Positions 45,584 to 51,976 of a stretch of 51,976 bases of DNA are shown one piece after another. The notes beneath the pieces were generated by a model. It had not been told where the DNA came from. It searched no databases and saw only the letters and a program-made list of their open reading frames with translations. Origin of the DNA: Hyphomicrobium sp. (GTDB lineage Bacteria > Pseudomonadota > Alphaproteobacteria > Rhizobiales > Hyphomicrobiaceae). The number at the start of each line of letters is the position of its first letter. Positions within the stretch are counted from its first letter, which is position 1. A program made the position numbers and the translations under genes. The stretch covers positions 225,384-277,359 of the forward strand of contig JABFRT010000004.1 of assembly GCA_013141015.1 (NCBI GenBank), read 5' to 3'.

Positions 45584-46519
45584 TCAATTCCCATTCGCAA
45601 GCGTCGCCGCCGCGCGCTTCAGGCTGATCACGCCAGCCTTTGCAACAAGCGACGCCAGCGCCTTGAAATCCTCGCCGCGCGGGCTCGATTTGCGCCACGC
45701 AAGACCAAGCGACCGCGACGGCTCTGGATCGGCAAAGCGCACCAGCTTGATGGTGCGATTGCGGCTTTCAACAGCCAGACACACTTCCGGCAAAAGCGTC
45801 ATGCCCATGCCCGCGGATACCATTTCAACAATCGTCGACAAGCTCGTCGCACCGAAAGTATTGACGGCGTTGACCTGCTGCAGCGAGCAATAGGTCAACG
45901 CTTGATCGCGCAGACAGTGGCCTTCTTCCAGTAGCAACAGCCGGTCGCCTTGGATCAGATCTTTGGTCGCCCGCACGCGGCCTGTGAGCTTTGTTGAACT
46001 CGGCAGCGCCAGCAGAAACTTGTCGTCGAAAATCGGCAGCATCTCAATATCCGGATGCTTCAACGGCAACGCAAGCAGCAGCACATCAAGCTTGCCCTCC
46101 ACCAACTCTTCGGTCAGCGGTTGCGTCTGCGTTTCGCGGACATGCAGTTCCAGATCAGGATATTTTTCGCGCAGCAGCGGCAGCAAGGGCGGCAATACGT
46201 AGGGTGCAACCGATGGAATGACACCAAGCCGCAGCGAGCCCGATAGCACTCCGGCTGTCTGCTTGGCATAGTCGATCAGATCGCGGGCATCGTTGAGCAT
46301 CTTTTGCGCCCGAAGCGCGATCGCTTCACCCTTGGGCGTCAACTTGATGCCAGATCGTGTCCGCTCGACCAGAGCAATACCAAGGGAGGCCTCTAACTCT
46401 TGAATTTGCATCGACAGCGCGGGTTGGGTGACGGCGCAAGAATCCGCCGCACGGCCGAAATGCAGCTCACGCGCGAGCGCATCAAAGTAGCGGAGCTGTT
46501 TGAGCGTGACATGTGCCAT
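45584..46519 (-). CDS. oxyR: OxyR, peroxide-sensing LysR regulator
   Basis: LysR family protein of 311 residues: N-terminal winged helix-turn-helix (LKQLRYFDALARELHFGRAA then SCAVTQPALSMQIQELEASL), then the regulatory domain with the redox pair Cys202 and Cys211 in EEGHCLRDQALTYC, the same nine-residue spacing as in E. coli OxyR (199/208). It is transcribed divergently from katA, the textbook arrangement in which oxidised OxyR activates catalase. The stop lies just six bases past the DUF882 stop, in opposite orientation. Confidence 0.95.
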   Translation of the reverse strand: MAHVTLKQLRYFDALARELHFGRAADSCAVTQPALSMQIQELEASLGIALVERTRSGIKLTPKGEAIALRAQKMLNDARDLIDYAKQTAGVLSGSLRLGVIPSVAPYVLPPLLPLLREKYPDLELHVRETQTQPLTEELVEGKLDVLLLALPLKHPDIEMLPIFDDKFLLALPSSTKLTGRVRATKDLIQGDRLLLLEEGHCLRDQALTYCSLQQVNAVNTFGATSLSTIVEMVSAGMGMTLLPEVCLAVESRNRTIKLVRFADPEPSRSLGLAWRKSSPRGEDFKALASLVAKAGVISLKRAAATLANGN

Positions 46520-46565
46520 AAGTAATTCTTATCACAGCGCCACAAAAGTACAATTAGAACTAATT
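46518..46565. promoter_or_regulatory. Divergent oxyR-katA control region with inverted repeats
   Basis: The 91-base gap contains ATAAG-TAATT-CTTAT (46518-46532, overlapping the oxyR start codon) and AATTAG-AA-CTAATT (46552-46565). These AT-rich dyads in a divergent LysR-target gap are candidate OxyR-binding half-sites. OxyR binding is inference. Confidence 0.6.
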
Positions 46566-46610
46566 TAAACTACCCCCTACCGTATCGACGTTGAACGAAA
46601 GGAAGTCTCC

Positions 46611-48113
46611 ATGACGAAGACGATAAAGCCGGTGCAGGGTAAATCCGCACCAATTCTGACGACCACAGCCGGCGCACCCATCGCCGACAATCAGAACTCC
46701 ATCACTGCCGGCGCACGCGGCCCGCTGTTGATGCAAGACTATCAGCTTCTGGAGAAACTCGCACATCAGAATCGCGAGCGTATCCCGGAGCGCACGGTCC
46801 ACGCCAAGGGCTGGGGCGCGCACGGCACGTTGACCGTCACTCACGACATCTCAAAATACACTAAAGCCAAAATCTTCGCGAAGGTTGGCCAGAAGACCGA
46901 AATGCTGGCGCGCTTCTCGACCGTTGCCGGTGAAGCCGGTGCCGCCGACGCCGAGCGCGACGTGCGCGGCTTCTCGCTCAAATTCTACACGGACGAAGGC
47001 AACTGGGACCTGGTTGGCAACAACACGCCGGTGTTCTTCATCCGCGACGCCTACAAGTTCCCCGACTTCATTCACACGCAGAAGCGTCATCCGCGCACCA
47101 ACATGCGCTCACCAACGGCGATGTGGGATTTCTGGTCTCTGTCGCCGGAGAGCTTGCATCAGGTCACAATCCTGATGTCGGATCGCGGCTTGCCGACCGA
47201 TGTCCGCCACATCAACGGCTACGGCTCGCACACCTACTCGTTCCTCAACGCCGCCAACGAACGCTTCTGGGTCAAGTTCCACTTTAAGACCGTGCAGGGC
47301 CACAAGCACTGGACCAATAAGGAAGCCGAAGGCGTCGTCGGCAAATCGCGCGAGACCACACAGGACGACCTATTCCACGCCATCGAAAAGGGCGACTTCC
47401 CGAAGTGGAAGATGCAGATCCAGATCATGCCGGAAGCGGATGCCGGTAAGCACTGGTACAATCCCTTCGATCTGACCAAGGTTTGGCCGCACGGCGACTA
47501 CCCGCTGATCGACGTCGGCGTGTTCGAACTGAACCGCAACGCCGATAACTACTTTGCGGAAATCGAGCAGGCGGCGTTCTCGCCGTCGAACATCATTCCG
47601 GGCATCGGCTTCTCGCCCGACAAAATGCTGCAGGCCCGCATCTTCTCGTATGCGGATGCACACCGTTATCGCTTGGGCACCAACTACGAAGCGTTGCCTG
47701 TGAATGCTCCAAAGTGCCCGGTTCACAACTACCACAAGGACGGCCCGATGCGGTTCTTCTCGAACAACGCGCCGTCAGACGCGTACTACGAGCCGAACTC
47801 GTTTGGCGGCCCGGTTGAAAACAAAGCGTTGCTTGAGCCGCCGTTGAAAATCTCGGGCGACGCGGCGCGCTTCAATCACCGTGATGGCAACGACGATTAC
47901 AAGCAGCCGGGCGATCTGTTCCGTCTCCTCTCGAAGGACGGCCAGGAGCGGCTGTGCGATAACATTCGCGACGCCATGCAGGGCGTTCCCGTTGAGATCG
48001 TCAAGCGTCAGGTGCGCCACTTCTACAAGTGCGACCCGGCTTACGGCCTCGGCGTAGCCAAGCGCATGGGCCTGACCGAGAAAGACATCACAATCGCGAA
48101 TGCGGCGGAGTAG
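46611..48113 (+). CDS. katA: Monofunctional heme catalase (small subunit)
   Basis: Dismutates hydrogen peroxide. The 500-residue small-subunit type has the distal-side His64 in [13 protein letters not shown], the heme-side block [20 protein letters not shown], the Asn-containing [17 protein letters not shown], and the proximal Tyr in [14 protein letters not shown]. No signal peptide is visible, so it is cytosolic. The ATG at 46611 follows AAAGGAAG. It is next to divergent oxyR and ends before a strong terminator. Confidence 0.97.
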   Translation: MTKTIKPVQGKSAPILTTTAGAPIADNQNSITAGARGPLLMQDYQLLEKLAHQNRERIPERTVHAKGWGAHGTLTVTHDISKYTKAKIFAKVGQKTEMLARFSTVAGEAGAADAERDVRGFSLKFYTDEGNWDLVGNNTPVFFIRDAYKFPDFIHTQKRHPRTNMRSPTAMWDFWSLSPESLHQVTILMSDRGLPTDVRHINGYGSHTYSFLNAANERFWVKFHFKTVQGHKHWTNKEAEGVVGKSRETTQDDLFHAIEKGDFPKWKMQIQIMPEADAGKHWYNPFDLTKVWPHGDYPLIDVGVFELNRNADNYFAEIEQAAFSPSNIIPGIGFSPDKMLQARIFSYADAHRYRLGTNYEALPVNAPKCPVHNYHKDGPMRFFSNNAPSDAYYEPNSFGGPVENKALLEPPLKISGDAARFNHRDGNDDYKQPGDLFRLLSKDGQERLCDNIRDAMQGVPVEIVKRQVRHFYKCDPAYGLGVAKRMGLTEKDITIANAAE

Positions 48114-48142
48114 GAAGACCACCACGTCCTACACCACGTATG

Positions 48143-48181
48143 TTGCCCCGGGCGAGCGCCGACTTGCCCGGGGCATTCTTT
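48143..48181 (+). terminator. Terminator after katA
   Basis: A 10-bp perfect stem TGCCCCGGGC / GCCCGGGGCA with a 12-base loop, followed by TTCTTTT. It lies 30 bases past the katA stop. Confidence 0.85.
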
Positions 48182-48206
48182 TGCCGCGTCACACGAAACC
48201 CAACAA

Positions 48207-48238
48207 AAAACGCCAGCCTCGCGAGGGGCTGGCGTTTT
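48207..48238. terminator. Bidirectional terminator between katA and gapR
   Basis: A 12-bp stem AAAACGCCAGCC / GGCTGGCGTTTT with an eight-base loop. T-runs at both ends allow use from either side; it is 26 bases past the gapR stop. Confidence 0.87.
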
Positions 48239-48264
48239 GATTTTCAGTGCGTCGATTGCCGGGC

Positions 48265-48570
48265 TTACTCCGCCGCTTCAGCCGCCATCATCGCGTCGGC
48301 AAACGCTTCCTTGCTGGCGTTGTTATCGAGCATGCCGAGCGCATGCATATAAACTTCAAGCACGGTTTCTTCTTCCTGCCGCTCTTCCTGGCTCTTCTTG
48401 CGCAGCCGCACGATCTGGCGCAGCACCTTGACGTCAAAGCCGACGGCCTTGGCTTCCAGATACTTGTCGCGGATGTCGCTGGCGAGCTGCTTTTTTTCTT
48501 CTTCCAGCCGTTCGATCTGTTCGACCAACTGGCGCAACTGCTTCTGCGCGGAAGCCTGAAGCGTGCTCAT
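48265..48570 (-). CDS. gapR: GapR, nucleoid-associated protein (DUF2312)
   Basis: A 101-residue helical protein with the DUF2312 core: LRQLVEQIERLEEEKKQLAS, then DIRDKYLEAKAVGFDVKVLR and QIVRLRKKSQEERQEEE. GapR forms dimers and tetramers that encircle overtwisted DNA ahead of replication forks and RNA polymerase in Caulobacter, where it is needed for chromosome replication. The ATG at 48570 follows AAGGAG by seven bases. Length is about 10 residues longer than the Caulobacter protein, with an Ala/Glu-rich end. Confidence 0.93.
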   Translation of the reverse strand: MSTLQASAQKQLRQLVEQIERLEEEKKQLASDIRDKYLEAKAVGFDVKVLRQIVRLRKKSQEERQEEETVLEVYMHALGMLDNNASKEAFADAMMAAEAAE

Positions 48571-49018
48571 ACGATAACTCCTTAGATGGCCTGATGTTCT
48601 GGTTCGACGCTAACGGCGTCGCTGGGGCCCAACAAGCCGCGCCAGCGCGCAATCCCCAGGGATTGGCTGGGATAAGTTGAATGTACCGCTTGACGTGGCT
48701 CAGCCGCGGCAACCGCGCGACGCAATGCCGGCCGCTGTGTCTGACCCGGGTCACTGCACCCGAATGCCCAAAGCTTCATCACGCCTTGCGCTCGATCAAA
48801 CCCGGGACGCGGCAAGGCCGCGCTGCACAATCATAATTGCTGCCATGCAATAACTGCTCTTTTTGCATCCATATCAGAGCGTTACATGAAGGTATGTAGC
48901 GTTCGCACAGGCCGCAAACGGACTGCAAGACGCGCGTCTGTACCGTTCGCCCAACTTTCACCCAGCATTCCCGCGGGTTTTCAATATCGAAGCCCGCCCA
49001 TTACGAAGGACCATCCCC
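48571..49018. other. Gene-free divergent region
   Basis: About 450 bases between gapR (minus) and the acetyltransferase (plus). I see no tRNA, conserved RNA or convincing coding frame; it should contain both promoters. A run of small GC dyads lies near 48600-48720. Confidence 0.4.
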
Positions 49019-49531
49019 ATGACCATCCATTCAACAGTCGACCTCGTCACCCGCACCGGCTTCCGCTTTGCCGTGCGCCCGGCGGCTGAAACCGATGACG
49101 CAGCGCTCAAAGATTTCTTCGGCCACGTCACCAAGGACGATCTGCGCTTCCGCTTCCTCAGCGCAATCCAGAGGGTGTCCGACAAGCAGATCTCCGACAT
49201 GACCCACGTCGATCACCGTCAGACCGAGGACTTCCTGGTGTTCGCCAGCGATACCCAGCAGATGATCGCCAACGCCATGCTGGCCGCCGACAAGACCATG
49301 ACCACAGCCGAAGTGGCGCTGACCGTGCACAGCGACTTCAAGGGCAAGGGCATTGAATCGGCGCTGCTCGATTACGTCTCCAAGGCTGCCAAGGCGCGCG
49401 GCATCAAGAAGCTGCAGGCCATCGAGTCGCGCGAAAACCACTGCATGATCGAACTTGAACGCGACATGGGCTTCATCGCCAAGGGAATCGACAACGACCC
49501 GATGCTGGTGATGCTCGAAGCCACGCTTTAA
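49019..49531 (+). CDS. GNAT family N-acetyltransferase
   Basis: A 170-residue acetyltransferase of the GNAT fold. FRFAVRPAAETDDAALKDFF at the N-terminus and EVALTVHSDFKGKGIESALLD (residues about 99-119) with the acetyl-CoA loop FKGKGI mark the family; the Q/RxxGxG/A pattern is relaxed here (Asp-Phe-Lys-Gly-Lys-Gly-Ile). Such proteins may acetylate small molecules or be the acetyltransferase domain of larger enzymes. Substrate unknown. AAGGA lies upstream of the ATG at 49019. Confidence 0.85.
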   Translation: MTIHSTVDLVTRTGFRFAVRPAAETDDAALKDFFGHVTKDDLRFRFLSAIQRVSDKQISDMTHVDHRQTEDFLVFASDTQQMIANAMLAADKTMTTAEVALTVHSDFKGKGIESALLDYVSKAAKARGIKKLQAIESRENHCMIELERDMGFIAKGIDNDPMLVMLEATL

Positions 49532-49556
49532 GTTTCGCTCGTCTGAAAATTGAATG

Positions 49557-49591
49557 CGCGCGGCGATCACTCAATCGCCGCGCGTTTTTTT
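49557..49591 (+). terminator. Terminator after the acetyltransferase
   Basis: An 11-bp perfect stem CGCGCGGCGAT / ATCGCCGCGCG with a six-base loop, followed by TTTTTTT. It lies 26 bases past the acetyltransferase stop. The next 230 bases (49592-49823) are AT-richer and hold no recognisable gene. Confidence 0.9.
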
Positions 49592-49823
49592 ATTCGATGC
49601 GGCTTGGCTGGCCGCTGCGAAAAATCTTCGCCGATTTATTGCAGACTACGCGATCTGCCCCAAGCAACAAAAAAGGCCGCTGGGGCTATTCACCACCAAC
49701 CGCCTAGATTTCCGATCATACAAAGATCCTATCACACCAGCGTTGCGCTCACCAGAATTTTCTATGGTTAGCGGCGAATTTTGAATCAGAACGAACGTTC
49801 GTTTTGTTTGCCGCCGCGCGCCC

Positions 49824-50129
49824 CTAATCCTTCGGCCTATTCATCTCGAACGCCGCGAGCTTTTCAGCACTGGCTTCTTTTTGATGTTTGGCAACCCACT
49901 CCGCGTAGGGTTCGCCATAGACGATCTCGCGCGCCTCATCTTTCGTGAGCGTGAGGCCTTTGTCTGAAGCCGCATCAATCATCCAATTGGCCAGGCAGTT
50001 GCGGCAGAAGCCGGCCAGGTTCATCAGGTCGATGTTCTGCACGCCGGTGCGCCCGCGTAAATGATCGCGCAGCCGGCGGTAAGCTGCGGCTTCCAGTTCC
50101 AACGTGGTCTGAGGATCGAATGTTTTCAT
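49824..50129 (-). CDS. DUF1244 family protein
   Basis: A 101-residue protein with the DUF1244 pattern: TTLELEAAAYRRLRDHLRGR, LMNLAGFCRNCLANWMIDAA (a CRNC pair) and KDEAREIVYGEPYAEWVAKH. The family is common in proteobacteria, and function is unknown; the conserved Cys pair suggests metal binding or redox. I chose the ATG at 50129, which has GGAGG nearby; the frame opens nine codons earlier. Confidence 0.88.
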   Translation of the reverse strand: MKTFDPQTTLELEAAAYRRLRDHLRGRTGVQNIDLMNLAGFCRNCLANWMIDAASDKGLTLTKDEAREIVYGEPYAEWVAKHQKEASAEKLAAFEMNRPKD

Positions 50130-50309
50130 GTGCCGCCTCCTATGGGCAGGATGCACCCTGCCCGATTGAGTAGAGTTAGATAGGCATTGCGCGCGATGAT
50201 CGCAAACGCCGCGCTTTCTGGAGCGTGCCGAGCCTTGACGCGCGCCATACGATTGCGCAAACCAACAGCCTAATCATAAAGTCGTAGAATAACGGGTTGG
50301 GGAAGCGAC

Positions 50310-51609
50310 ATGCCGGACGGAACCGCAAACAGCAGCGCACGGGCAACACTGATGGCGCTGTATGAAGCCGCCTACACCACCGCCCATCCGTCCACCTGTT
50401 TGCCGCCATACCTGCCGCCTGTGCCAGCCAACGGCCGGATCATCATCATCGGCGGCGGCAAGGGGTCAGCTGCGATGGCGGTCGCGACTGAGCAGCATTA
50501 CATCGCTCAAGGCCACGGCGATAAAATCAGCGGCATGATCTCCAACGCGCCACGGCTTTGGCTTGCCGACGCAAATCATCAAGATCCTCGAAGCTTACCA
50601 TCCGGTGCCCGACGCCAACTCCATAGAAGGCGCCAAGCAAGCCATCGCGCTTGCCAAAAGCGCTGGCCCCAACGACTTGGTGCTATGCTTGCTGTCGGGC
50701 GGGGCGTCCGCGATCTGGTCGGCGCCCGTAGACGGCGTGACGTTTGAAGCCAAGCAGCAACTGACCAAACAGCTGCTGCGCTCCGGCGCGCCGATTTCCG
50801 AAATGAACTGCGTGCGCAAGCATCTCTCGCAAATCAAGGGCGGCAAGCTCGCCGCCGCCGTCCACCCAGCACGTCTGCTGACGGTCTCGATCTCCGACGT
50901 ACCGGGCGATCACCCGGATGAAATCGGTTCCGGCCCGACCGTTGCCGACCGCTCGACACTCGCTGACGCGCGTGCGGTGCTGGCCCGCTGGAACATCACG
51001 CCGTCGCCGGAAATTGCGGCAGCGCTCAACAACCCAGCCAATGAGACGCTGAAAGCCGGCGACGCGAAACTGTCGTCGTCCGATTATAAAATCGTCGCCG
51101 CGCCGAAAGCTTCAATTGAAGCCGCTGCAAAAATCGCGCGCTCACGAGGCTACCGCGTCGACATCTTGGGCGACAGCCTCGAAGGTGAAGCCCGCGAGGT
51201 GGCGGCCGAACATGCCGCCATGGCGCTGGACGCCAAAGGCCGCGGCGAACGGGTCGCCATCATGTCAGGCGGGAAGCTGACGGTCACCGTGCGCGGTAAC
51301 GGAGCGGGCGGTCCCAACCAGGAATATGCGCTCAGCCTCGCCATCGCGCTTGACGGCGCGCCCGGCATCTTTTGACTTGCAGGTGATACTGATGGCACCG
51401 ATGGCGGAGCTGGCAGTGCGGGCGATCCAGCGGGCGCGATGGTTTTCCCCGATACACTTGAACGTGCGGCCGCTCAAAATCTCAATGCCGCCAAGTTCCT
51501 GGAGAACAACGATTCGACCGGATACTTCCGTCCCATCGGCGATCTGATCTTGTGCGGCCCGACCCAGACCAACGTCAACGATTTCCGCGTCATCCTCGTG
51601 GATCCGTAA
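50310..51609 (+). pseudogene. Glycerate 2-kinase (MOFRL family), disrupted
   Basis: The gene reads as glycerate kinase in three parts. Codons from 50310 give ANGRIIIIGGGKGSAAMAVA, then the frame is lost near 50544; from there the correct frame gives RHGFGLPTQIIKILEAYHPV and LCLLSGGASAIWSAP and SISDVPGDHPDEIGSGPTVAD. At 51373 an in-frame TGA interrupts GIF and LAGDTDGTDGGAGSAG; the frame then continues to a normal end (NDFRVILVDP) at 51609. Removal of one base at about 50544 restores the first break. The TGA position normally holds a small residue, not Cys, so selenocysteine is unlikely. Either true decay or base-calling errors. Confidence 0.83.
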
Positions 51610-51756
51610 GGAACCCTAGAGTCAACGTTGACGCGGCGCAGGGGGATGTTGCCGGTTGGTGCCTGGAACGATTTCTTGAGGACTGAACGCGTGAAATTGA
51701 GACGCGCGTTTGGTGGCTGCCACCCGAGGGGCGGCGTCCACATTGGTTTTTGATAT

Positions 51757-51976
51757 GTGTTGGCGCTGGCCGCCGCACGTGCCGACCTGAAACTGTGCAA
51801 TTCAACGGCAAAGCCGCGTCGGCGTCGCCATCGGCTATCAGGACGCCACCGGCTGGGCGACCGAGGGCTGGTGGAATATCGCTGCACAAACCTGCGAGAC
51901 GCTTTACAAGGGCACTCTGTCGAGCCGCTTTTTCTACGTCCACGCCGTCGATTATGACCGGGGCGGCGAATGGGGC
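51757..51976 (+). pseudogene. DUF1036 membrane-associated protein, 5' part, frame broken
   Basis: Near the right edge, the frame from 51757 gives ALAAARADLKLCNST, the end of a signal peptide and the first conserved block of DUF1036. After about 51812 the family sequence continues in a different frame (RVGVAIGYQDATGWATEGWW, then CETLYKGTLSSRFFYVHAVD) to the window edge. A one-base change near 51812 explains this, and the signal peptide start also appears cut by an in-frame TGA at 51751. The protein family is exported and of unknown function. Confidence 0.75.

Noticed and set aside
51373-51375. In-frame TGA in the glycerate kinase as selenocysteine
   Set aside because: The family has a small residue, not Cys, at this position, and no SECIS-like hairpin is evident right after it. 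The gene also has a frameshift, so a lesion or sequence error is simpler.
1-51976. CRISPR array or prophage
   Set aside because: No regularly spaced direct repeats, cas genes, integrase, capsid or tail genes were seen; the repeats present are palindromic interspersed elements.

Overview
The window reads as a chromosomal segment of an alphaproteobacterium, most likely in Hyphomicrobiales (Rhizobiales). The evidence is the set of lineage-typical genes (TrcR/DUF1013, GapR/DUF2312, SspB, DUF882, DUF1036, DUF1244, DUF3297, DUF465), a circularly permuted two-piece tmRNA, moderately high GC, and many short GC-rich palindromic intergenic repeats. Most genes are housekeeping and no phage or transposase genes were seen.

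Layout. 1-9 kb (minus strand): an oligoendopeptidase F cut by the window edge, then mutL, pgi, a pair of M16 peptidases (one catalytic, one without the zinc motif), a small lipoprotein and lspA. 9-14.5 kb (minus): ileS, carrying an in-frame palindromic insertion and a probable frameshift near its 3' end and flanked by two matching inverted-repeat elements; then ribF and a MaoC-type hydratase. 14.7-23 kb (mostly plus): trcR, an acyl-CoA synthetase, small DUF3297 and DUF465 genes, a histidine kinase followed by a HerA-like ATPase, and manC. 23-32.7 kb (minus): psd-pssA-rfbC, degP, hflK-hflC-DUF2065, folA, a lipoprotein, thyA and a CPBP protease. The folate/thymidylate pair (thyA, folA) and the membrane quality-control set (hflKC, degP) lie together.

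32.9-36.3 kb (plus): permuted ssrA (tag ends NYAEVALAA) directly followed by sspB, whose product delivers ssrA-tagged proteins to ClpXP, then a sigma-54-type response regulator. 36.5-42 kb: a secreted protein, a YcbB-like L,D-transpeptidase whose signal-peptide end is in another frame, and a Tat-type amine oxidase.

42.1-43.65 kb (minus) is the most unusual locus. It is a retron-type reverse transcriptase with an unassigned N-terminal extension of about 100 residues, preceded by a region that folds as a retron msr-msd RNA: complementary a1/a2 ends, two msr hairpins and a long msd hairpin ending 24 bases before the RT start. No effector gene adjoins it.

43.9-52 kb: a DUF882 (M15-like) cell-wall protein, divergent oxyR/katA, gapR, a GNAT acetyltransferase, DUF1244, a glycerate 2-kinase gene broken by a frameshift and a stop, and the start of a frameshifted DUF1036 gene. 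Four genes show single-base frame breaks, so base-level assembly errors should be considered alongside genuine decay.
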